Assembly: GCA_947653315.1 (NCBI GenBank)
Contig: CANTGP010000126.1
Location: forward strand, 1-8,036
Direction of reading: 5' to 3'
Length of the DNA: 8,036 nucleotides
DNA from: an uncultured Lachnospiraceae bacterium
Lineage (GTDB): Bacteria; Bacillota; Clostridia; Lachnospirales; Lachnospiraceae
In this document: piece by piece, positions 1-6,507 of the stretch
How the letters are laid out: each line of letters begins with the position of its first letter
How positions within the stretch are numbered: position 1 is the first letter of the stretch
The notes under the pieces: model-generated
What the model was told of the DNA's origin: nothing
The model's input: only the letters and a program-made list of their open reading frames with translations
Databases searched by the model: none
Program-made: the position numbers and the translations under genes

Positions 1-126
1 AGATATAAAACAAATATTTTGATACAGTTTTGGACTTAACAAGGCACTAGGACAATATACACATTTGCCGTTTGGGAGATTCGTCACGACACATTTGTAG
101 GAATGGTATTTTGTTTTCAAAATATA

Positions 127-155
127 TTGACACAGTGTCAAAAACAGAATATAAT
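127..155 (+). promoter_or_regulatory. Sigma-A promoter of the tetR-DUF3737 unit
   Basis: The -35 box TTGACA (127-132) and the -10 box TATAAT (150-155) both match consensus exactly and are separated by an optimal 17 bp. Transcription should begin near 162, leaving a leader of about 38 nt before the regulator's ATG at 200. So strong a promoter for a repressor gene fits one that is normally held down by its own product, because palindromic operators overlap both the -35 box and the expected start point. Confidence 0.9.
128..140. promoter_or_regulatory. TetR operator 1 (perfect palindrome)
   Basis: TGACACAGTGTCA is a perfect 13-bp palindrome with a single central base. It covers five of the six -35 bases. 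A short symmetric site of this kind is typical of dimeric TetR-family repressors, and binding here would block RNA polymerase. Assignment to the regulator encoded at 200-829 is inferred from position. Confidence 0.75.
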
Positions 156-159
156 ACTC

Positions 160-172
160 TTACACGGTGTCA
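160..172. promoter_or_regulatory. TetR operator 2 (one mismatch)
   Basis: TTACACGGTGTCA repeats the design of operator 1 with one mismatched position between the half-sites. Its centre (166) is 32 bp from the centre of operator 1 (134), close to three helical turns, so two repressor dimers could sit on the same DNA face and flank the -10 box. The site covers the predicted transcription start. Confidence 0.68.
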
Positions 173-199
173 GAATAATATGCGGAAGGAAGAAAAGTT

Positions 200-829
200 A
201 TGCCAAGGAGTTCGCCGGAACGGACAAAGAAGCGGCAAAACGAAATTTTGGATGCCTGTGAGAAGGTATACCGGGAGCAGGGTTTTTATGGGGTAAACAT
301 AAAGGAAATCAGTACGGAAACCAGTTTCACAAGACCGTCCATTTATAACTATTTTGAAACAAAGGAAGAAATCCTGCTGGGTCTGTTGGTCAGGGAATAT
401 GACGGCTGGTGCGGGGAACTGGAGAAACTGGGGGCTTTGGCAGAAACGTTAAGCCGTTTGGATTTGGCGGAGCAAATGGCGCATACGCTGGACGGAAAAG
501 AAATTCTTTTGCGGATTCTCAACATGAATCTTTTTGAAATCGAGCAGAACAGCCGGGTGGAACGGCTGGCAGAGTTTAAAAAGCAGTATGCAAGGGCAAC
601 GGACGCCCTGACCGGAATCATGCGTTCCTTTCAACCGGAAATGACGGATTCGGAATGCATGGAATTTTGTGAAATATTCTTTGCATATTTATTCGGCGTA
701 TACCCTTTTGCTTTTCATACGGAAAAGCAAAAGGCGGCAATGGAACTTGCAGGCATCCGTTTCCGGGAGCCGACGGTTTACCAAATGGTGTACCGGTTCT
801 TACTGCGGATGATTCCAATGGGAAAATAA
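200..829 (+). CDS. TetR/AcrR-family transcriptional repressor
   Basis: This encodes a 209-residue one-component regulator, a usual length for the family. The N-terminal TetR DNA-binding domain is clear. Residues about 10-30 form helix 1, and residues about 32-52 form the helix-turn-helix, ending in the family signature S47-IYNYF and followed by the TKEEILLGLL stretch (54-63). Residues about 70-205 are a divergent helical ligand-binding and dimerisation domain, from which the inducer cannot be predicted. The ATG at 200 is supported by a GGAAGGAAG ribosome site at 184-192. The gene lies 28 bp upstream of the beta-helix gene, with no terminator between them. Two palindromic operators in its own promoter suggest it represses itself and that neighbour. 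The family call is firm; the ligand and regulon are unknown. Confidence 0.93.
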   Translation: MPRSSPERTKKRQNEILDACEKVYREQGFYGVNIKEISTETSFTRPSIYNYFETKEEILLGLLVREYDGWCGELEKLGALAETLSRLDLAEQMAHTLDGKEILLRILNMNLFEIEQNSRVERLAEFKKQYARATDALTGIMRSFQPEMTDSECMEFCEIFFAYLFGVYPFAFHTEKQKAAMELAGIRFREPTVYQMVYRFLLRMIPMGK

Positions 830-857
830 AAAACAAAAAAGGAAGGGAAACCGGACA

Positions 858-1694
858 ATGAAAATCATTGAAAACCAAACGTTTGATATGGAGCGTGCAC
901 TATACGGAAGCCGGGACATTCTGGTGAGGGATTGTTCTTTTGACGGACCGGCAGACGGGGAGAGTGCCTTTAAAGAAGGAAACGGTATCGGTGCGGAACA
1001 TTGCTTTTTTAATCTGCGTTATCCTTTTTGGCACGATCACGGACTTACCATTAAAGATTCGGAAATGACGGAATTGTGCCGGGCTGCCCTGTGGTATTCC
1101 GACCATGTGGAAATTTCGGACACAAAGCTGCATGGAATCAAGGCGCTCAGGGAGTGCAGCGACGTGGTAATCCGGAACTGTGATATCCTTTCACCGGAAT
1201 TCGGCTGGTCCGTGCGGGGTATCCGCATGGAAGATACCGTGGCGGAAAGTGAGTATTTTATGATGCGTTCGGAAAACCTAGTATTCAAAGGCGTTCATTT
1301 CAAAGGCAAATATTCTTTCCAGTACATAAAAAACGCAACGTTTGAGAACTGTGTGTTTGATACGAAGGATGCGTTTTGGCATGGGGAAAACGTAACGGTC
1401 AAAGACAGCGTGGTCAAAGGGGAATACCTGGCATGGTATTCGGACGGACTGACCCTGATAAACTGCAAAATCACCGGAACCCAGCCTTTATGCTACTGCA
1501 AAAACCTGAAACTGGTAAACTGTGAAATGATTGGTACGGACCTTGCCTTTGAAAAATCGGAAGTGGAAGCGGTCATTACCACAAAGGTTGACAGCATTAA
1601 AAATCCCCTGTCCGGGAGGATTCAGGCGCCGGAAGTGGGAGAGGTGGTTATGGATGACGTGAATGCCAAAGGCGTGGTGGTAACAGGCGGGTAA
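858..1694 (+). CDS. DUF3737-type right-handed beta-helix protein
   Basis: The 278-residue product matches my recollection of DUF3737 in length and sequence style, a family of unknown function. From residue 78 to 224 the chain is built of eight coils with an exact 19-residue period (first positions 78, 97, 116, 135, 154, 173, 192, 211), plus one earlier, looser coil at about 57-70. Each coil runs aromatic or hydrophobic residues, a polar turn, then a V/L-x-I/V/L strand and usually D/N followed by S/C/T, for example FWHGENVTVKDSVV at 173-186. This is the ladder pattern of a parallel beta-helix. There is no signal peptide or membrane segment, so it is probably cytoplasmic. GGAAGGGAA at 841-849 is a good ribosome site for the ATG at 858. 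It is co-transcribed with the TetR gene and probably induced with it. A sugar-binding or enzymatic role is possible for this fold, but nothing here shows one. Confidence 0.85.
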   Translation: MKIIENQTFDMERALYGSRDILVRDCSFDGPADGESAFKEGNGIGAEHCFFNLRYPFWHDHGLTIKDSEMTELCRAALWYSDHVEISDTKLHGIKALRECSDVVIRNCDILSPEFGWSVRGIRMEDTVAESEYFMMRSENLVFKGVHFKGKYSFQYIKNATFENCVFDTKDAFWHGENVTVKDSVVKGEYLAWYSDGLTLINCKITGTQPLCYCKNLKLVNCEMIGTDLAFEKSEVEAVITTKVDSIKNPLSGRIQAPEVGEVVMDDVNAKGVVVTGG

Positions 1695-1705
1695 GAAACA
1701 AGTAT

Positions 1706-1727
1706 GAAATTCCCGGCAAAGAATTTC
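1706..1727. repeat. AT-rich inverted repeat abutting the leader promoter
   Basis: GAAATTC (1706-1712) and GAATTTC (1721-1727) form a 7-bp inverted repeat with an 8-nt loop. It ends one base before the -35 box of the T-box promoter and 33 nt after the beta-helix gene's stop codon. It lacks a T-tract, so it would be a poor terminator. It may be a weak terminator or a protein site, or it may mean nothing. Confidence 0.35.
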
Positions 1728-1756
1728 TTGACATTTCCAATGCCATTGGCTATATT
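1728..1756 (+). promoter_or_regulatory. Sigma-A promoter for the T-box leader and valS operon
   Basis: TTGACA (1728-1733) is a perfect -35 box. TATATT (1751-1756) is a good -10 box at the optimal 17-bp spacing. The predicted start near 1763 lies about 24 nt upstream of the first T-box helix (1787). No other convincing promoter is visible between the T-box and valS. Confidence 0.85.
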
Positions 1757-1786
1757 ATAGGATAGATAAGATAGAAAAGTATAAAA

Positions 1787-2065
1787 GGTGATGACAAAGA
1801 GGAGTACACACGGGAACCTTAAAAGAGAGGGCGGCCCACCGGCTGAAAGGCGGTCCGAAGGGGAAGGTGCGGAAGGTAGCTTTGGAACCGGGAAGCAGAA
1901 ACGGCGGGCAGGCGGTCTGCAGGAAAGATAAGACCGCACGGCCATGAAAGTAAGTTTCCACGATTGATCCCCGTTACCGGATCGGATTTGGTATGAGTGA
2001 TAAACGAAGGTGGTACCGCGTATATGCGCCCTTTGCTGACGGAATGTCGGTAGAGGGTATTTTTT
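1787..2065 (+). promoter_or_regulatory. T-box riboswitch, valine-specific (GUA specifier)
   Basis: This leader RNA senses uncharged tRNA-Val and lets transcription continue into valS. Stem I spans 1787-1889. GGT (1787-1789) pairs with ACC (1887-1889) around a K-turn (GATGA 1790-1794 opposite GA 1885-1886), and CAAAG (1795-1799) pairs with CTTTG (1880-1884). The specifier loop has AGTA at 1803-1806 on one side and the codon GTA, followed by a purine, at 1876-1878. ACCTT (1816-1820) pairs with AAGGT (1864-1868). The distal AGAGAGG motif (1824-1830) and the apical GGCTGAAAGG loop (1841-1850) match T-box consensus. A further hairpin is GCGGTCT (1912-1918) with AGACCGC (1931-1937), and a possible Stem III is at 1966-1983. 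The T-box sequence AAGGTGGTACCGCG lies at 2007-2020. The antiterminator is CGAAGG (2005-2010) with CCTTTG (2030-2035), a UGGUACC bulge, and GCG (2018-2020) with CGC (2027-2029). UGGU can pair with an ACCA tRNA end, as expected for tRNA-Val. Confidence 0.95.
2029..2065 (+). terminator. T-box regulated intrinsic terminator
   Basis: CCCTTTGCTGAC (2029-2040) can pair with GTCGGTAGAGGG (2046-2057) over 12 positions, including three G-U wobbles, around a GGAAT loop. A six-T run follows at 2060-2065. The 5' arm reuses the bases that form the 3' arm of the antiterminator (2027-2035), so the two structures exclude each other. This is the switching step of the riboswitch. Confidence 0.9.
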
Positions 2066-2113
2066 ATGCACACGCCCGCATATGGAAGTTTGCTGTTTCA
2101 CAGCATGCGGGCG
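2062..2113. repeat. Bulged hairpin element, copy 1
   Basis: The lead-in TTTTATGCACA (2062-2072) is followed by an outer 9-bp perfect stem, CGCCCGCAT (2073-2081) with ATGCGGGCG (2105-2113). A 10-nt bulge on the 5' side only (2082-2091, containing GGAA) comes next, then an inner stem GCTGT/ACAGC (2092-2096 with 2100-2104) stacked directly on the outer 3' arm. The lead-in overlaps the T-tract of the T-box terminator. The same lead-in and geometry recur at 7982-8034 with different stem bases. There is no coding potential or known family that I recognise. It would lie in the 5' untranslated region of valS mRNA after readthrough. Confidence 0.7.
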
Positions 2114-2119
2114 GCGCGG

Positions 2120-2149
2120 CGAGTAGGGGAAAGGCTTTTCCCCTACTCG
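2120..2149. repeat. Perfect 13-bp hairpin upstream of valS
   Basis: CGAGTAGGGGAAA (2120-2132) pairs perfectly with TTTCCCCTACTCG (2137-2149) around the four-base loop GGCT. It begins 7 nt after the end of hairpin element copy 1, so it may be the second half of the same element. No T-tract follows (ATTCCTGAATTTT), so it does not look like an intrinsic terminator. It ends 52 nt before the valS start and does not cover the ribosome site at 2190-2195. An RNA stability or processing role is conceivable but not shown. Confidence 0.75.
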
Positions 2150-2201
2150 ATTCCTGAATTTTAAAACATTAACTTTATTTAAGAAGCAAAAGGAGACGAT
2201 T

Positions 2202-4880
2202 ATGAAAGAACTGGCAAAGACGTATGATCCGAAGGGAATTGAAGACAGGTTGTACCAGAAATGGCTGGACGGCAAATATTTTCATGCCGAGGTGGACAGG
2301 AGCAGGAAACCGTTTACCATTGTAATCCCGCCCCCGAACATTACGGGGCAGCTTCATATGGGACATGCCCTGGACAATACCATGCAGGATATCCTGATCC
2401 GTTTTAAGAGAATGCAGGGATACAATGCCCTTTGGCAGCCGGGGACGGACCATGCTTCCATCGCCACCGAGGTAAAGATTATCGAAAAACTGAAGGAAGA
2501 AGGAATCGATAAGGAAGACCTTGGCAGGGAGGGCTTTTTGGAGCGTGCCTGGGAGTGGAAGAAGGAATACGGCGGAAGGATTATCAGCCAGTTGAAAAAG
2601 CTGGGTTCTTCCTGTGACTGGGACAGGGAGCGGTTCACCATGGACGAGGGCTGCAACCGGGCGGTGACGGAAGTATTCTGCAAAATGCATGAAAAAGGCT
2701 GGATTTACAAGGGCAGCAGGATTATTAACTGGTGTCCGGTCTGCAATACGTCCATTTCCGATGCGGAAGTGGAATACGAGGAGCAGGCAGGGCATTTCTG
2801 GCATATTAAATATCCGCTGCTGGACGAAAACGGACAGCCCAGCACCACGGAATTTTTGGAATTTGCCACCACCCGTCCCGAAACTATGCTGGGGGATACT
2901 GCAGTGGCGGTGAACCCGGAGGATGACCGGTACAAACATTTAAAAGGCAGGAAAGTGCTGCTTCCCATCATTAACAGGGAGATTCCCATTGTGGAGGATT
3001 CCTATGTGGATATGGAATTCGGTACCGGCGTGGTGAAGATTACCCCTGCCCACGACCCGAACGATTTCGAGGTGGGCAAGAGACATGGCCTGCCGGAAAT
3101 CAATATCATGAACGACGATGCCACCATCAATGCCAACGGGGGCAAATTCGAGGGCATGGACCGTTATGAAGCCAGGGCGGCTATCGTAAAGGAATTGGAC
3201 GAAATGGGTCTTTTGGTAAAAATCGAGGACTATTCCCATAACGTGGGTACCCATGACCGGTGCAAGACCACCATTGAACCTCTTATTAAAAAGCAATGGT
3301 TCGTGAAGATGGGAGAATTAATCAAACCCGCCGTGGAAGCGGTGAAAAACGGAGAAATCAAACTGGTGCCGGAACGCATGGAAAAGACTTATTTTAACTG
3401 GACCGACAATATCCGCGACTGGTGCATCAGCCGCCAGCTTTGGTGGGGACACCGGATACCGGCGTATTACTGTCAAAAATGCGGGGAAGTTGTGGTGGCA
3501 AAGGAAATGCCGGAAGTATGCCCTAAGTGCGGGGATACGCATTTCGTGCAGGACCCGGATACGCTGGATACCTGGTTTTCCTCGGCGCTTTGGCCTTTTT
3601 CCACGCTGGGGTGGCCGGAAAAAACAGAGGATTTGGACTATTTTTATCCCACGGATGTGCTGGTGACGGGATATGACATTATATTCTTTTGGGTGATCCG
3701 CATGATTTTCTCCGGTTATGAGCAAATGAAGGAGAAGCCGTTCCATACCGTACTGTTCCACGGGCTGGTGAGGGATGCGCAGGGACGGAAAATGAGCAAA
3801 TCCCTGGGCAACGGCATCGATCCGTTGGAAATCATCGAGAAATACGGCGCGGATGCCCTGCGCCTGACGTTAATCACCGGTAACGCCCCCGGCAACGATA
3901 TGCGTTTTTATTATGAACGGGTGGAGGCGAGTCGGAATTTTGCCAATAAAGTGTGGAACGCTTCCCGTTTTATCATGATGAACATGGATAAGGCGGATGC
4001 GGAAGGGGCAGCTTTGGCGGATTCGGACATGCCGGAAGGTTTGGAACCGGTGGACCGCTGGATTTTGTCCAAATTAAATAACCTGACCAGGGAAGCTACC
4101 GATAATATGGAGCATTATGAACTGGGAATCGCGGTACAGAAAGTATACGATTTTATCTGGGACGAATTCTGCGACTGGTATATTGAAATGGTAAAGCCGA
4201 GGCTCTATAATTCCGACGATGCGGCGAGCCGGAAAGCCGCGCTTTGGACGTTAAAGAATGTATTGGTGGGCGCCTTAAAGCTGCTGCATCCCTACATGCC
4301 TTTTTTGACGGAGGAAATCTTCTGTACGGTACAGTCGGAAGAAGATACCATTATGGTGTCCCCCTGGCCGGTGTACCGGGAAGCATGGAATTTCCCGAAA
4401 GAGGAGAAGGATATCGAAACCATAAAGGAAGCGGTGCGGGGCATCCGTAATGTCAGGACACAGATGAACGTGCCGCCCAGCCGGAAAGCGAAAGTGTATG
4501 TGGTCAGCGGCGACGGGGATATCCGGGGAACGTTTGGGGAAGGAAAACTGTTTTTTGCTTCGCTGGCTTATGCTTCCGAAGTGGAAATCCGGGAGGACAA
4601 GCAGGGGATCGAAGACGATGCGGTATCGGTGGTGATTGCGGGCGCCACGCTTTACATTCCGTTTGCGGAGCTGGTGGATATTGCCCAGGAGACGGAACGT
4701 TTGAAGAAAGAGGAAAAACGCTTACAGGGAGAGCTTGCCCGCGTCAACGGCATGTTAAGCAACGAAAAATTCATTTCCAAGGCGCCGGAAGCCAAGATTG
4801 CGGAAGAAAAAGAAAAGCTGGAAAAATATACACAGATGATGGAGCAGGTAAAGCAACGGCTGGAACAGTTGGCGAAGTGA
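2202..4880 (+). CDS. valS: Valyl-tRNA synthetase
   Basis: This is a class I aminoacyl-tRNA synthetase that attaches valine to tRNA-Val in the cytoplasm and hydrolyses mischarged Thr-tRNA. At 892 residues it is full length for a bacterial ValRS. The Rossmann catalytic core carries the HIGH-type motif HMGH (52-55) and KMSKS (530-534). The inserted editing domain (about 180-390) contains [10 protein letters not shown] (223-232) and [12 protein letters not shown] (274-285). Cysteine pairs at 178/181, 424/427 and 440/443 are probable zinc-binding knuckles. [15 protein letters not shown] (406-420) is a conserved core block. The anticodon-binding helical domain runs from about 617 to 760, and the charged C-terminal coiled-coil arm from about 823 to 892. 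The ATG at 2202 follows AAAAGGAG at 2188-2195. Expression is gated by the valine T-box upstream, and folC follows after 12 nt. All key motifs are intact. Confidence 0.98.
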   Translation: MKELAKTYDPKGIEDRLYQKWLDGKYFHAEVDRSRKPFTIVIPPPNITGQLHMGHALDNTMQDILIRFKRMQGYNALWQPGTDHASIATEVKIIEKLKEEGIDKEDLGREGFLERAWEWKKEYGGRIISQLKKLGSSCDWDRERFTMDEGCNRAVTEVFCKMHEKGWIYKGSRIINWCPVCNTSISDAEVEYEEQAGHFWHIKYPLLDENGQPSTTEFLEFATTRPETMLGDTAVAVNPEDDRYKHLKGRKVLLPIINREIPIVEDSYVDMEFGTGVVKITPAHDPNDFEVGKRHGLPEINIMNDDATINANGGKFEGMDRYEARAAIVKELDEMGLLVKIEDYSHNVGTHDRCKTTIEPLIKKQWFVKMGELIKPAVEAVKNGEIKLVPERMEKTYFNWTDNIRDWCISRQLWWGHRIPAYYCQKCGEVVVAKEMPEVCPKCGDTHFVQDPDTLDTWFSSALWPFSTLGWPEKTEDLDYFYPTDVLVTGYDIIFFWVIRMIFSGYEQMKEKPFHTVLFHGLVRDAQGRKMSKSLGNGIDPLEIIEKYGADALRLTLITGNAPGNDMRFYYERVEASRNFANKVWNASRFIMMNMDKADAEGAALADSDMPEGLEPVDRWILSKLNNLTREATDNMEHYELGIAVQKVYDFIWDEFCDWYIEMVKPRLYNSDDAASRKAALWTLKNVLVGALKLLHPYMPFLTEEIFCTVQSEEDTIMVSPWPVYREAWNFPKEEKDIETIKEAVRGIRNVRTQMNVPPSRKAKVYVVSGDGDIRGTFGEGKLFFASLAYASEVEIREDKQGIEDDAVSVVIAGATLYIPFAELVDIAQETERLKKEEKRLQGELARVNGMLSNEKFISKAPEAKIAEEKEKLEKYTQMMEQVKQRLEQLAK

Positions 4881-4892
4881 GGAAATAAAACA

Positions 4893-6257
4893 ATGGAATG
4901 GGATGCAGAGATGGATTTTGGCGCAATGTCCTATGGGGAAGCGGAAGCGTTTCTTTTGGAGCTGCCAAAGCATACCGTCAAAAACAGTTTGGAGGAGACG
5001 AAGCGCTTTTTAAAGGTTCTCGGCTCTCCGGAGGAAGGCTGTAACATCATCCATGTGGCAGGCACAAACGGAAAAGGTTCCGTTTGTGCCTACTTGTCTT
5101 CCCTTCTTAGGGAAGCGGGATGCCGGACGGGAATGTTTACTTCCCCACATCTGGTGGAAATGCGGGAGCGGTTTCGGGTGGACGGGGAGATGATTACGGA
5201 GGAGATGTTCCTTTGGGGACTGCGCTGCGTGATGGAACATTTGGATGAGGCAAGACTGGCGGTCGGAAGGCAGGATTACCACCCGACTTTTTTCGAGCTT
5301 TTGTTCCTGATGGGAATGGTGGTCTTCCGTAAGGAACGGGTGGAATACCTTGTCCTGGAGACGGGACTTGGGGGAAGGCTGGATGCCACCAATGCGGTGG
5401 AACATCCCGTTCTTACGCTCATTACGGAAATCGGCATGGACCACATGGCATACCTGGGAAACACCATAGCGGAGATTGCGGGGGAGAAAGCGGGAATTTT
5501 AAAGGCGGGGGTGCCCGTCGTTTTCTGCGATAAAAGAAAAGAAGCGTCCGATGTGATACGCAAACGGGCGCAAATACTGGAAAACAGGGCGGTTGGAGTA
5601 GGAAAAAAAGATTATGTTTATAGGAAATTAACAAATAAAAGCATTGATTTTTCCATGCAATATCGGTATTATGATTATATTAGGCTTTCACTTGCTACTA
5701 CGGCATTCTATCAGATGGAAAATGCTGCGGTTGCCGTGCGCGGGATGGAAGAACTGCAAAGGGTGTCCACGGACAGGCGGCTTACGTCCCTGACCGCAGG
5801 TCAGGTGCGCAGGGCTTTGGCACGGACCGTTTGGGAAGGAAGGATGGAAGAAGTGCTTCCCGGCTTTTTTGTGGACGGCGCCCACAATGAGGACGGGATC
5901 AGGGCGTTTGCACAGAGCGTGAAGGCGGACGGCTGCAAGGGCAGGAGGATATTGGTGTTCTCCGCCGTTGCGGACAAGGATATCCAGGGAATGACGGCCA
6001 TCCTGCGGGACGGGGGGCTGTTTGCCATGGCTGCCGTGGTGGGAATCCATGATAAAAGGGCGGCGGAAACAAAACGGCTGCGGGAACTTCTTACATTAGG
6101 CGGAAAACTTGGGGAAGTGATGCTTTTTGCCGGAATGGAAGAAGCGCTGCCGGAATTACGGAAAAGGAAAAAAGAAGACGATTTCATATATATGGTAGGC
6201 TCCCTTTACCTGATTGGAGAGGTGAAGGCGCTGTTAAGGAGGAGAACGGATGATTAA
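4893..6257 (+). CDS. folC: Folylpolyglutamate / dihydrofolate synthase
   Basis: The 454-residue product is a Mur-ligase-fold ATP-dependent enzyme that adds glutamate to folates, and in many bacteria also to dihydropteroate. Visible motifs are the P-loop GTNGKGS (57-63), TSPHL (83-87), ETGLGGRLDATN (156-167), the EIGMDH block (179-184), GEKAGI with the probable carbamylated Lys199 (197-202), YQMENAA (273-279) and VDGAHNEDG (327-335). The C-terminal ligase domain runs from about 300. The gene lies 12 nt after valS, a pairing known from Bacillus subtilis, so it should share valine T-box control. The upstream GAGG is only moderate. Met7 (4911) or Met12 (4926) are possible alternative starts, Met12 fitting the usual family N-terminus. 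The P-loop codons form a perfect inverted repeat, and residues about 237-270 lie in an AT-rich patch. Whether it has both activities cannot be read from the sequence. Confidence 0.96.
   Translation: MEWDAEMDFGAMSYGEAEAFLLELPKHTVKNSLEETKRFLKVLGSPEEGCNIIHVAGTNGKGSVCAYLSSLLREAGCRTGMFTSPHLVEMRERFRVDGEMITEEMFLWGLRCVMEHLDEARLAVGRQDYHPTFFELLFLMGMVVFRKERVEYLVLETGLGGRLDATNAVEHPVLTLITEIGMDHMAYLGNTIAEIAGEKAGILKAGVPVVFCDKRKEASDVIRKRAQILENRAVGVGKKDYVYRKLTNKSIDFSMQYRYYDYIRLSLATTAFYQMENAAVAVRGMEELQRVSTDRRLTSLTAGQVRRALARTVWEGRMEEVLPGFFVDGAHNEDGIRAFAQSVKADGCKGRRILVFSAVADKDIQGMTAILRDGGLFAMAAVVGIHDKRAAETKRLRELLTLGGKLGEVMLFAGMEEALPELRKRKKEDDFIYMVGSLYLIGEVKALLRRRTDD
5061..5090. repeat. 30-nt perfect inverted repeat over the folC P-loop codons
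   Basis: GGCACAAACGGAA (5061-5073) is exactly complementary to TTCCGTTTGTGCC (5078-5090), with the loop AAGG. The repeat is in frame and spans codons 57-66 (G-T-N-G-K-G-S-V-C-A), the ATP-binding loop. The mRNA could fold into a 13-bp hairpin here. Confidence 0.8.
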
Positions 6258-6495
6258 TTTCGAGGAAGAATTGAAGAAGTTCCATCCCAGTCTGGAAGTG
6301 GAAGATGCGGAAGAAGCGATTTACAATCAGGATTTAACGGATATGGCGGATATACTGGTAAAGATGATCAGCGATGTGGGCAGGGAAGTTTATAACAGCA
6401 GGGAAGCCTATGAGAGCAGGGAAGTTTATAACAACCGTCCTGCGGAGCGCACGGAGACGCCTGCCAAGGACGAAGAAAAATCTTACGAAGAATAG
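6250..6495 (+). CDS. Small acidic protein of unknown function
   Basis: The 81-residue product is rich in Glu and Asp and has no signal peptide, membrane segment or cysteine motif. Residues 1-45 look like amphipathic helices (FEEELKKFHPSLEVEDAEEA, then a hydrophobic MADILVKMI at 32-40). Residues 45-62 are three copies of a six-residue unit (REVYNS, REAYES, REVYNN), and the rest is a disordered Glu/Lys/Thr tail. The ATG overlaps the folC stop by 8 nt, and a perfect AAGGAGG lies at 6236-6242, so translation is probably coupled and efficient. It ends 12 nt before the TPR protein gene. Coding is supported by the ribosome site, its position in the operon and a protein-like composition. I recognise no family. 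Its place suggests a partner of the downstream membrane protein, but that is inference. Confidence 0.82.
   Translation: MINFEEELKKFHPSLEVEDAEEAIYNQDLTDMADILVKMISDVGREVYNSREAYESREVYNNRPAERTETPAKDEEKSYEE
6382..6435 (+). repeat. Three tandem 18-bp units in the small gene
   Basis: Three in-frame 18-bp units lie at 6382-6399, 6400-6417 and 6418-6435. Units 1 and 3 (AGGGAAGTTTATAACAGC and ...AAC) differ at one base. Unit 2 is more diverged (AGGGAAGCCTATGAGAGC). They encode the hexapeptide R-E-V/A-Y-N/E-S/N. Copy number could change by slippage without breaking the frame. Confidence 0.8.
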
Positions 6496-6507
6496 AGGGG
6501 TGACGGC

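Noticed and set aside
59..97. Direct repeat ACACATTTG at 59-67 and 89-97
   Set aside because: It is only 9 bp long, in AT-rich DNA with no link to the promoter elements, so chance is an adequate explanation.
72..296. 74-codon + strand reading frame spanning the first promoter
   Set aside because: It contains the -35, -10 and operator sequences, has no ribosome site, and overlaps the well-supported regulator in another frame.
1876..1878. Other specifier readings around this loop (GGT glycine, or the nearby GTG)
   Set aside because: GTA directly precedes a purine and the CTTTG helix arm, the usual specifier position. It encodes valine and agrees with the downstream gene and the UGGU bulge.
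2120..2149. Perfect hairpin considered as a second terminator before valS
   Set aside because: No T-tract follows on either strand, and a constitutive terminator here would defeat the T-box switch.
2062..2149. Integron attC site or IS200/IS605-type end
   Set aside because: The bulged hairpin shape is reminiscent, but no integron core sites, transposase or integrase gene are present in the window.
1622..2275. 217-codon minus-strand reading frame across the T-box leader
   Set aside because: It runs antisense through a complete riboswitch and both gene ends, has low-complexity composition, and is best explained as a by-product of the structured RNA.
2175..2939. 254-codon minus-strand reading frame opposite valS
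   Set aside because: It is a shadow of the valS codon pattern, with no ribosome site and no protein-like motifs. Similar shadows occur opposite folC and the TPR gene (7300-7950).
6382..6435. CRISPR-like repeats
   Set aside because: The three 18-bp units are directly adjacent, have no spacers, and are in frame within a coding gene.
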